From Bacteroidales bacterium UBA5537 (GTDB lineage: Bacteria; Bacteroidota; Bacteroidia; Bacteroidales; Lentimicrobiaceae), in contig DINP01000059.1 in assembly GCA_002426025.1 (NCBI GenBank), positions 1 to 5,359 of the forward strand: DNA of 5,359 nucleotides. Direction: 5' to 3'. The notes under the pieces are model-generated. The model had not been told where the DNA came from. It saw nothing but the letters and a program-made list of their open reading frames with translations, and did not search any database. Positions 1 through 5,359 of the stretch are shown here, one piece after another. Each line of letters begins with the position of its first letter. Position 1 is the stretch's first letter. The position numbers were made by a program, and so were the translations under genes.

Positions 1-1367
1 ACCCAGTTTTCAGCTTCATCGGCATGAAATACTATTTGTCCGGTAGCAGCTCCTGGTGAAGCAGGCAGACCTTTTGCCAATACTTTTGCTTTTTTTACTG
101 CGGCAGTTTCGAATACAGGGTGTAGAAGTTCATCGAGTTTTCCTGGTTCGCAGCGCATAATGGCTTCTTTCTCAGTAAGGATACCTTGTTTGAGCATATC
201 CATGGCTATTTTAACCATAGCTGCACCGGTACGTTTTCCATTACGGGTCTGTAGCATCCACAATTTACCATCCTGAATGGTGAACTCAAGATCCTGCATA
301 TCGCGGTAATGATCTTCGAGTTTCTGCTGAATATCCAGCAATTCCTTGTAAATAGCCGGCATGGCTTCTTCAAGAGAAGGATATTTGGTTGCACGATCTT
401 TTTCAGTAACATTGGCAAGTTTTGCCCAACGTTTTGAACCTTCTTTGGTTATTTGCTGTGGGGTACGGATACCAGCCACTACATCTTCACCCTGTGCATC
501 AATAAGGTATTCACCATTAAAAAGGTCTTCCCCGGTACCAGCATCGCGCGAGAAGGCAACACCGGTTCCTGAATTAAGTCCCATATTTCCGAATACCATC
601 GCCTGCACATTAACAGCTGTTCCCCATTCTTCAGGAATATTGTTGAGTTTGCGGTAGTAAATGGCACGTTCGTTCATCCAGCTATCAAAAACGGCAGTAA
701 TTGAGCGCCATAGCTGTTCCCATGGATCGGTTGGGAAATCGTGTCCGGTAACTTTTTTAACGGCTTTTTTGAAGCGTTTAACCAGTTCTTTAAGGTCGGC
801 AACGGTAAATTCGGTATCTAGCTGGATGCCTTTCTCTTCTTTCATGTGTTCCATGATTTCTTCGAAAGGATCAATATCTTCTTTAGAGGCAGGTTTCATT
901 CCAAGAACCACATCGCCAAACATCTGAACAAAGCGGCGGTATGAATCCCAGGCAAAACGTTCGTTTCCCGATTTTTTAGCAATACTTACTACAGCCTCAT
1001 CGTTCAAGCCAAGGTTCAAAACGGTGTCCATCATTCCCGGCATAGAGGCGCGTGAACCTGAACGAACAGACAGCAACAGGGGATTTTTTTTGTCGCCAAA
1101 GCCCGAACCCATAATTTTTTCAACATACTTAACAGCAGCTTCAACTTCAGCCTTAATCATGGCTATGGTTTTGTCGCTGCCCAGGTTGTTATAGTCGGTA
1201 CATACTTCGGTAGTGATGGTGAATCCCGGAGGAACCGGAACCCCGATCAGGTTCATTTCAGCAAGGTTGGCACCTTTACCACCCAGCAGATTTTTCATGC
1301 TGGCATCACCTTCAGCCTTTTTATTGCCAAAAGTATAAACCGATTTTCTGGTCTTTTCTTTTCCCAT
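1..1367 (-). CDS. ppdK: Pyruvate,phosphate dikinase, N-terminal part (gene runs off the left edge)
   Basis: The enzyme interconverts pyruvate + ATP + phosphate with phosphoenolpyruvate + AMP + pyrophosphate in the cytoplasm. It works in glycolysis or gluconeogenesis depending on the organism. The 455 codons present are about half of the usual 870-910. They cover the ATP-grasp nucleotide-binding region and the start of the phosphohistidine swivel domain. Visible family motifs are GGKGANLAEM at residues 29-38, SVRSGSRASMPGMMDT from residue 100, GTGVAFSRD at 267-275, QTRNGKR at 373-379 and GLPASPGAATG at 433-443. The window ends shortly before the expected catalytic histidine (family motif GGMTSHAAV), so that residue and the PEP/pyruvate barrel cannot be checked. 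The ATG at 1365-1367 is chosen because the family similarity starts directly after it. No Shine-Dalgarno sequence is visible, and a -7 box lies about 80 bases upstream. No frame break is seen. The identification is very secure. Confidence 0.97.
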   Translation of the reverse strand, partial: MGKEKTRKSVYTFGNKKAEGDASMKNLLGGKGANLAEMNLIGVPVPPGFTITTEVCTDYNNLGSDKTIAMIKAEVEAAVKYVEKIMGSGFGDKKNPLLLSVRSGSRASMPGMMDTVLNLGLNDEAVVSIAKKSGNERFAWDSYRRFVQMFGDVVLGMKPASKEDIDPFEEIMEHMKEEKGIQLDTEFTVADLKELVKRFKKAVKKVTGHDFPTDPWEQLWRSITAVFDSWMNERAIYYRKLNNIPEEWGTAVNVQAMVFGNMGLNSGTGVAFSRDAGTGEDLFNGEYLIDAQGEDVVAGIRTPQQITKEGSKRWAKLANVTEKDRATKYPSLEEAMPAIYKELLDIQQKLEDHYRDMQDLEFTIQDGKLWMLQTRNGKRTGAAMVKIAMDMLKQGILTEKEAIMRCEPGKLDELLHPVFETAAVKKAKVLAKGLPASPGAATGQIVFHADEAENW

Positions 1368-1447
1368 TTTACTTAGGTTTTATCTGATTTGGATTAATGA
1401 TTATCGCATCTGATTTCATGCAGTTTAAGCCTGCGGAAACGAGGGTG

Positions 1448-1455
1448 CAAAGGTA
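1448..1455 (-). promoter_or_regulatory. Bacteroidota-type -7 promoter box for ppdK
   Basis: On the minus strand this reads TACCTTTG followed by CA, a perfect match to the TAnnTTTG -7 consensus of the Bacteroidota primary sigma factor. It would place the transcript start near 1441 and give a leader of roughly 70-75 bases before the ppdK ATG. No matching -33 TTTG is seen at the usual distance. The surroundings are strongly A+T-rich. Confidence 0.6.
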
Positions 1456-1510
1456 CAAAAAATATATTTTCGGATTTGGCTAAATATATTTCGTTGAATT
1501 AGACCAGATA

Positions 1511-1552
1511 GTTCTAACAAACAAAGGCCGGAGTCTATTGAATCCGGCCTTT
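1511..1552 (-). terminator. Intrinsic terminator of the DUF4476 gene
   Basis: A perfect 10-bp inverted repeat (AAAGGCCGGA at 1523-1532, TCCGGCCTTT at 1543-1552) encloses a 10-base loop. It starts 25 bases past the stop codon of the minus-strand gene ending at 1578. Read on the minus strand, the hairpin is followed by the T-rich run TTTGTTTGTTAG, as expected for a rho-independent terminator. It separates this gene from ppdK downstream. Confidence 0.8.
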
Positions 1553-1577
1553 CGCTTATTTCAATAATTGGGTTAGG

Positions 1578-2552
1578 CTATCTGCGGAATCCACCCATAT
1601 AATCGTTTAACTCTTCAATGCTCGATTCAAAAGTGAAAGCATCGTTTAAACGGTAATAATTGCCAATGTCATAAGTGTAACCATAGGCATACTTGGCCAG
1701 ATCGAGGCGGGTGTCCTCGAAAGTGAAAAGCAGCATTATTTCTTTTACCTGCTCACTTAGCAGGCAATTTGACGAAATTACCTGTTTGGCAATGGTAAGT
1801 CGGGTATCGTCAAAAGTTTTGCTGGCAATTGACTGCTTTACACTTTGAAAATCACCGGGATGCATAGGGTAGGGGCAGCCAACCGGTCCGTTATAACCTG
1901 GCATTACATAAGTTTGCTGTACAGGTTGCGGCTGCGCCGGAGTGTAACCACCCGTAGTTGTTGTGGTTGAGTAAGAAGTAGTGGTTTGTGAGGTAGTAAC
2001 CTGACTGCCTGTTGTATTGCCACCACCAATGTTTATATTCATATTTACACCCAGCTCAGGATCGTTTATATTGATACCCATTGATACATTGTCTTGTTGG
2101 GGCTGTCCGTAACTATCAGTAACTGTAGTGGTTGTTTGTGTAACCGTTGATGTTTGCGGTGCCTGAGTGGTATATACCACAACCTGCTGGTTTGGCGCCG
2201 GTGGAAGGGCCTGAGCTATGGGTACTTCGTTCATCCAACGTACTACGTACTCGTTTTTATTGTTGCGTTTAATCACGAAAGTGCTTTCAGTTCCCTGATT
2301 AAACATCAGGTTTTTGTCTAATTCGCCCAAAGCAGGGTCGTCGAAAATTACCTTTAGTTTATAACTGGGTGCAATCAGGTCGGTAACTTTTACATTGGTT
2401 TCAGGCGAGGGGTTTTGCCTGATTCCATTAAGAATTACGGTGAACCTTTCACCTTGCTCAGTAAAAAATACAAGGTTTGATTTAAGCTGTGCAAAACCGC
2501 TAAGTTGCAACAGGGCTGCCAAAATCAGCAGCAATGGTAGTTTTTTTTTCAT
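1578..2552 (-). CDS. Exported DUF4476 domain protein of unknown function
   Basis: The 324-residue product starts with a signal peptide: MKKK, a leucine-rich core at residues 5-18, and a likely signal peptidase I cut after GFA (residue 21). The mature part has three sections. Residues 23-112 form a predicted beta-rich domain (SNLVFFTEQGERF, then LNGIRQN). Residues 113-225 form a Thr/Ser/Gln/Pro-rich linker, interrupted by a Gly/Asn/Ile patch at 158-178. Residues 226-324 resemble DUF4476 (Pfam PF14771). The C-terminal domain holds an imperfect repeat, FDDTRLTIAK (247-256) and FEDTRLDLAK (278-287). The only two cysteines, C226 and C263, are both in it and could pair after export. I prefer the ATG at 2550-2552. 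A TTG at 2562-2564 would add four residues (MSSN) before the signal peptide. The gene has its own promoter box and terminator, so it is probably transcribed alone. No function is known to me; residence outside the cytoplasm is inferred from the signal peptide. Confidence 0.88.
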   Translation of the reverse strand: MKKKLPLLLILAALLQLSGFAQLKSNLVFFTEQGERFTVILNGIRQNPSPETNVKVTDLIAPSYKLKVIFDDPALGELDKNLMFNQGTESTFVIKRNNKNEYVVRWMNEVPIAQALPPAPNQQVVVYTTQAPQTSTVTQTTTTVTDSYGQPQQDNVSMGININDPELGVNMNINIGGGNTTGSQVTTSQTTTSYSTTTTTGGYTPAQPQPVQQTYVMPGYNGPVGCPYPMHPGDFQSVKQSIASKTFDDTRLTIAKQVISSNCLLSEQVKEIMLLFTFEDTRLDLAKYAYGYTYDIGNYYRLNDAFTFESSIEELNDYMGGFRR

Positions 2553-2640
2553 GTTTGAACTCAATTTATGTGATTGTAGATTGGCTTTTCCCTAAGTGTT
2601 CTGTAACGATTGAGAGGCCATGTTTTGATTTTTTGCGGTT

Positions 2641-2648
2641 CAAATATA
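2641..2648 (-). promoter_or_regulatory. Bacteroidota-type -7 promoter box for the DUF4476 gene
   Basis: The minus strand reads TATATTTG, a perfect TAnnTTTG match. It lies about 90 bases upstream of the preferred ATG at 2552, in the 170-base gap after mtgA. No -33 TTTG is found at the standard spacing. No convincing terminator for mtgA is seen in the same gap, so some read-through from mtgA is possible. Confidence 0.5.
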
Positions 2649-2722
2649 ATGCCATCCCGATACAGCCCCTTCAGAAGTATGTAATTTGGAATCATTCTTA
2701 AGAAATGCAGCTATCCGGAATA

Positions 2723-3421
2723 TTAAAACTCAACTCTTTCTATCTGGTTCATTACCCTTAAAATTCGTTGCTGCTTACGCTGAATATAAGCCGTAGGCGC
2801 AGCCGGGCTCCATCGGCGCGGGTTGGGAAGCACCGCTGCAATAAGCGCAGCTTCTGGCCTTGTAAGGCTCGATGCCGGTTTGTGAAAATAGCGCTGCGAG
2901 GCCATTTCTACACCATAAATGCCATCGCCCATCTCAATTACGTTGAGATAAACTTCCATTATGCGGCGCTTGCCCCAGAAAATCTCGATTAATCCGGTAA
3001 AATAAACTTCAAGTCCCTTGCGCAGCCAGGTACGGTCAGGCCACAGAAACACATTTTTAGCAGTTTGCTGGGAAATAGTGCTTGCACCGATCAGCCGTTT
3101 ACGCTTTTTATTCAACTCTCTTGCTTTTTTAACCGCCTCAAAATCAATACCATAATGCTCCAGAAAGTTATTATCTTCCGAAGCTACAACGGCTTGAACC
3201 ATAGCCGGGGAAATGTTTTTCAGCCTGACCCAGTCGCGGCTCATTTTAACTTTTTCGCCATCTGCAATTTGCTCTACAACCCTTATGAGCTGAAGCGGAG
3301 TAACCGGAGGGCGGATAAACCGGTAGAGAATAGTTACCGAAATGGTTGAAATAAAAAAGAAAAAGACAGCAAACCTGATGAGCTTTAGTATTTTACGAAA
3401 GGAAGGTTTTTTAAATTTCAT
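2723..3421 (-). CDS. mtgA: Monofunctional biosynthetic peptidoglycan glycosyltransferase (GT51)
   Basis: This enzyme polymerises lipid II into glycan strands at the outer face of the cytoplasmic membrane. The product has 232 residues (E. coli MtgA is about 240) and lacks a transpeptidase domain. A basic N-terminus and one membrane segment (about residues 11-33) anchor it. The GT51 motifs appear in order: ASEDNNFLEHYGID (80-93) with the catalytic Glu82, GASTISQQTAKN (112-123), RKGLE (134-138) with the second conserved Glu138, and WGKRRIMEVYLN (149-160) followed by GIYGVEMAS. The 56-residue gap between the two glutamates matches characterised family members. The ATG at 3419-3421 is preferred. 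A GTG at 3434-3436 would add five residues (MLAHS) but would lie almost at the transcript start predicted from the nearer promoter box. The neighbours have no obvious cell-wall role. Confidence 0.95.
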   Translation of the reverse strand: MKFKKPSFRKILKLIRFAVFFFFISTISVTILYRFIRPPVTPLQLIRVVEQIADGEKVKMSRDWVRLKNISPAMVQAVVASEDNNFLEHYGIDFEAVKKARELNKKRKRLIGASTISQQTAKNVFLWPDRTWLRKGLEVYFTGLIEIFWGKRRIMEVYLNVIEMGDGIYGVEMASQRYFHKPASSLTRPEAALIAAVLPNPRRWSPAAPTAYIQRKQQRILRVMNQIERVEF

Positions 3422-3439
3422 ACTATGGGCAAGCACAGG

Positions 3440-3483
3440 TTAATCCGATGCAAACCTAATAAAATTTCTATTTTAATCCGATG
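3440..3483. repeat. 11-bp direct repeat in the mtgA promoter region
   Basis: TTAATCCGATG occurs at 3440-3450 and again at 3473-3483, 33 bases apart, about three helical turns. Read on the minus strand, each copy (CATCGGATTAA) lies just downstream of one of the two candidate -7 boxes, close to the predicted transcript starts. It could mark a duplicated promoter or a pair of protein-binding sites. No regulator can be named. Confidence 0.45.
3451..3458 (-). promoter_or_regulatory. Bacteroidota-type -7 promoter box for mtgA (proximal)
   Basis: The minus strand reads TAGGTTTG, a perfect TAnnTTTG match, 30 bases upstream of the mtgA ATG. The predicted start near 3444 would leave a leader of about 23 bases, which favours the ATG at 3421 over the GTG at 3436. 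No -33 TTTG lies at the usual distance. Confidence 0.5.
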
Positions 3484-3489
3484 AATCCC

Positions 3490-3497
3490 CAAATATA
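3490..3497 (-). promoter_or_regulatory. Possible second (distal) -7 box for mtgA
   Basis: The minus strand reads TATATTTG, again a perfect TAnnTTTG match and identical to the box before the DUF4476 gene. It lies 32 bases beyond the proximal box, and both are followed on the minus strand by the same 11-base sequence. It may be a tandem promoter or a chance match in A+T-rich DNA. Confidence 0.35.
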
Positions 3498-3541
3498 GCC
3501 GGCTTTTTTCCACTAAAAAAAATAGAAAAAATAATCAGCAG

Positions 3542-3577
3542 TTTGTAAAGGATAATGGACTAATTTTTCTAAGTTTG
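3542..3577 (+). promoter_or_regulatory. Promoter of the lysine degradation gene pair
   Basis: TAAGTTTG at 3570-3577 is a perfect match to the TAnnTTTG -7 consensus, 43 bases upstream of the ATG at 3621. A TTTG at 3542-3545 could be the -33 element, although its 24-base spacing is somewhat longer than the usual 19-21. An A-rich run (3513-3532) just upstream could act like an UP element. The predicted leader is about 35 bases, with no Shine-Dalgarno sequence. Confidence 0.55.
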
Positions 3578-3620
3578 CCACCTCTTCACCATTACTGAAC
3601 TACGCTAAAATTAAGATTCA

Positions 3621-4943
3621 ATGAGTAAATTTATCGGTATCCGCCACGAAGACAAATACGTAATGGAGAGGCGCGCGCCCCTGACACCACGTCATGTAGA
3701 ACGTCTGATCAAAGGAAAAAAACTTGATATTGTTGTACAAACATCCAGCAAAAGAGTTTTTACCGATCAGGAATACATTGATGCCGGTGCAACAATAGCC
3801 GATAACCTTGACAATTGCAGCGTTATTCTTGGTGTAAAAGAGATGCCCAACTCATTTTTTCAGCCCGAAAAGACTTATGTGTTTTTCTCGCATGTAATTA
3901 AAGGGCAGGCCTACAATATGCCTATGCTGCGAAAAATGATGGAGCTGGGTTGTAATCTTATTGATTATGAAAAAATTGTTGACGAGCAGGGCAAACGCCT
4001 GATCTTTTTTGGCCGTTATGCCGGCCTTGCCGGGATGATAAATTCATTGTGGTCGCTTGGGCTAAGGCTGAAGGAGTATGGTTACGACACTCCATTCCTC
4101 AAAATAAAACAGGCACACAAATATGCTTCACTCAGCGAAGCCAAAGAGGTGATTTCGATTGTAGGGCAGGAGATTGCCGAAAAAGGAATGCCCGAAGAAC
4201 TCAGGCCATTTACCGTTGGATTTACCGGATATGGCAATGTTTCGCAGGGAGCACAGGAGATTCTCGGTTTGCTTCCTGTAAAGGAAATTTCGCCCGATAA
4301 ACTGCTGAGCCTGAAAAAGCGGAAGCTGCTGCCCAATAACTTAATCTATAAGGTTATTTTTAAGGAAGAGCACCTTTCGGCCCACAACGAAGGACTCGAA
4401 TTTGATTTGCCCGACTATTATGCCCATCCTGAGAATTATCATGGCATTTTTGAACAGTATATACCGCATCTCTCCATTCTGATGAATTGCATGTACTGGG
4501 ATACACGCTATCCAAGAATAATAACCAAGGACTATCTTGAAAAAGTGTATAAATCCGGAAGGCCTAAGCTCACTGTTATTGGTGATGTTACCTGCGATCC
4601 TGATGGCAGTATCGAGATAACACATAAAGGAACTGAGATCGAAGATCCGATTTTTGTATATCATCCTGATACAAAAAGTTATACTATGGGTCATAAGGGT
4701 GAAGGCATGTTGGTGATGGCTGTTGACATTCTCCCGAGCGAATTGCCGCGCGATTCGTCGGCTGGCTTTGCCGATGCACTGATTAATTTTGTGAAGTCAA
4801 TTGCCGATTGTGATTTTAATGAGCCTTTTGCCGATCTCGATCTGCCCCGCGCCATTAAAAAAGCACTGATCCTTCACAATGGGGAGCTTACCCCGGATTA
4901 TGCCTATCTAAAGGCGCATGTAGAGAAACTGTCTGTAATCTAA
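3621..4943 (+). CDS. Lysine-ketoglutarate reductase (saccharopine-forming), AASS N-terminal-half type
   Basis: The product would condense L-lysine with 2-oxoglutarate and reduce the imine to saccharopine, the first step of the saccharopine route of lysine breakdown in the cytoplasm. The 440 residues align by eye along their whole length with the reductase half of animal AASS. Shared features are the ERRAPLTP start motif (residues 16-23), ILGVK (69-73), FFSH (88-91) and LIDYEKIVD. The match continues with FGRYAGLAGMINSLWSLGLRL, the nucleotide-binding loop GYGNVSQGAQE (203-213), and GDVTCDPDGSIE (321-332). K73 and H91 correspond to the lysine/histidine pair proposed as catalytic in yeast Lys1 (K77, H96). 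The N-terminal fold is that of the alanine dehydrogenase/transhydrogenase family, but the full-length match makes alanine dehydrogenase unlikely. The ATG lies 43 bases after a -7 box. The next gene encodes the second enzyme, which supports the assignment. Cofactor choice cannot be read safely. Confidence 0.93.
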   Translation: MSKFIGIRHEDKYVMERRAPLTPRHVERLIKGKKLDIVVQTSSKRVFTDQEYIDAGATIADNLDNCSVILGVKEMPNSFFQPEKTYVFFSHVIKGQAYNMPMLRKMMELGCNLIDYEKIVDEQGKRLIFFGRYAGLAGMINSLWSLGLRLKEYGYDTPFLKIKQAHKYASLSEAKEVISIVGQEIAEKGMPEELRPFTVGFTGYGNVSQGAQEILGLLPVKEISPDKLLSLKKRKLLPNNLIYKVIFKEEHLSAHNEGLEFDLPDYYAHPENYHGIFEQYIPHLSILMNCMYWDTRYPRIITKDYLEKVYKSGRPKLTVIGDVTCDPDGSIEITHKGTEIEDPIFVYHPDTKSYTMGHKGEGMLVMAVDILPSELPRDSSAGFADALINFVKSIADCDFNEPFADLDLPRAIKKALILHNGELTPDYAYLKAHVEKLSVI

Positions 4944-4994
4944 ATATCTCAAATAATAACTTTCCTTTAAGTTTCATCGTCTGATTTCTGTTGT

Positions 4995-5359
4995 ATGAAA
5001 AAAGTATTGATCCTTGGCGCCGGCCTTGTTGCACGGCCCATTGTAAAGCACCTGCTGGGCAAGGGTTACCAGCTTACTGTTGCCGATCTGGTCCAAAGCA
5101 AAGCAGCTGAGCTTACCGGCAATCACCCCAATGCACAGGCAATTTCTCTGAATGTTCAGGATGATGAAGCACTCGGAACCCTGGTAGCAGATCATGATAT
5201 TACAGTTAGTTTGTTGCCTTATGGATTTCATGTGCAGGTTGCCATGCATTGCATTGCACATGCTAAAAGCATGGTCACTACCTCATACGTTAAACCTGAA
5301 ATGGCAGCACTGAGCAAGCAGGCTAAGAAAGCGGGCATTATTATCCTGAACGAAATGGG
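4995..5359 (+). CDS. Saccharopine dehydrogenase (glutamate-forming), N-terminal part; gene runs off the right edge
   Basis: The enzyme would oxidise saccharopine to glutamate and 2-aminoadipate 6-semialdehyde, following the reductase encoded upstream. The 121 codons present form the N-terminal Rossmann domain: MKKVLILGAGLVARP with the G8-A-G10-x-x-A13 dinucleotide loop, and Asp31 at the end of the second strand, which suggests NAD rather than NADP. The family blocks SLLPY (72-76), TTSYVKPEM (95-103) and IIILNEM follow. The same blocks occur in the dehydrogenase half of AASS and in yeast Lys9. The window ends just before the expected LDPGIDHM motif, so the substrate-binding domain is not seen. 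The start follows the previous stop codon by 51 bases with no clear Shine-Dalgarno sequence, terminator or perfect promoter between, so co-transcription is likely. Confidence is high for the family and slightly lower for exact substrate. Confidence 0.92.
   Translation, partial: MKKVLILGAGLVARPIVKHLLGKGYQLTVADLVQSKAAELTGNHPNAQAISLNVQDDEALGTLVADHDITVSLLPYGFHVQVAMHCIAHAKSMVTTSYVKPEMAALSKQAKKAGIIILNEM

Noticed and set aside
1382..1416. Direct repeat ATCTGATTT (1382-1390 and 1408-1416) in the ppdK leader as a riboswitch or operator
   Set aside because: Nine A+T-rich bases can repeat by chance, and the leader of about 75 bases shows only 4-bp stems and no recognisable riboswitch core.
1960..2160. 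Apparent GTT/GTAGTG-rich tandem repeat
   Set aside because: It is the coding sequence of the Thr/Ser/Gln-rich linker of the DUF4476 protein, with irregular units and mixed threonine codons, not a DNA tandem repeat.
2695..2704. Palindrome TTCTTAAGAA downstream of mtgA as a terminator
   Set aside because: It is only a 10-base A+T-rich palindrome without a loop, a GC stem or a following T-run.
4341..4694. Open frame of 117 codons antisense to the reductase gene
   Set aside because: It lies wholly within a well-supported gene on the opposite strand, has no promoter and resembles no family I know. The same holds for the open frames antisense to ppdK (361-657, 661-927), to mtgA (3065-3349) and to the dehydrogenase start (4974-5261).
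3621..4943. Alanine dehydrogenase or transhydrogenase subunit as the identity of the reductase gene
   Set aside because: The N-terminal fold is shared, but the match to the AASS reductase half extends over the full length and the next gene is a saccharopine dehydrogenase.
4968..4975. TAAGTTTC in the gap between the two lysine genes, one base off the -7 consensus, as an internal promoter
   Set aside because: It lacks the final G, has no upstream -33 element, and the 51-base gap has no terminator. Co-transcription explains the layout better.

Overview
This window carries five protein-coding genes and looks like ordinary chromosomal DNA from a member of the Bacteroidota. Three things point there. 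The -7 promoter sequences have the phylum's TAnnTTTG form and lie in every intergenic gap longer than 150 bases. No gene has a convincing Shine-Dalgarno sequence. One gene encodes a secreted DUF4476 protein, a family found mainly in this phylum. The order cannot be fixed from this sequence alone.

Layout: the left 3.4 kb is on the minus strand. It holds, from right to left, a monofunctional peptidoglycan glycosyltransferase (mtgA, 2723-3421), an exported DUF4476 protein (1578-2552) followed by a clear hairpin terminator (about 1511-1552), and the N-terminal half of pyruvate,phosphate dikinase (ppdK, running off the left edge). Each appears to have its own promoter, so they look like separate transcription units rather than one operon. 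A divergent promoter region (3422-3620) separates them from the plus-strand genes. These are a complete lysine-ketoglutarate reductase (3621-4943) and, 51 bases later, the first 121 codons of saccharopine dehydrogenase (4995 to the right edge).

The two right-hand genes form the saccharopine route of lysine breakdown. Lysine and 2-oxoglutarate are condensed and reduced to saccharopine, which is then oxidised to glutamate and aminoadipate semialdehyde. Their order and sequence match the two halves of the fused animal/plant enzyme AASS (LKR/SDH), here as two separate genes. The left-hand genes serve unrelated functions: cell-wall glycan polymerisation, an unknown envelope or secreted role, and pyruvate/PEP interconversion. 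I see no mobile elements, CRISPR arrays, tRNA or rRNA genes, and no evidence of an undescribed system. The least understood item is the DUF4476 protein.
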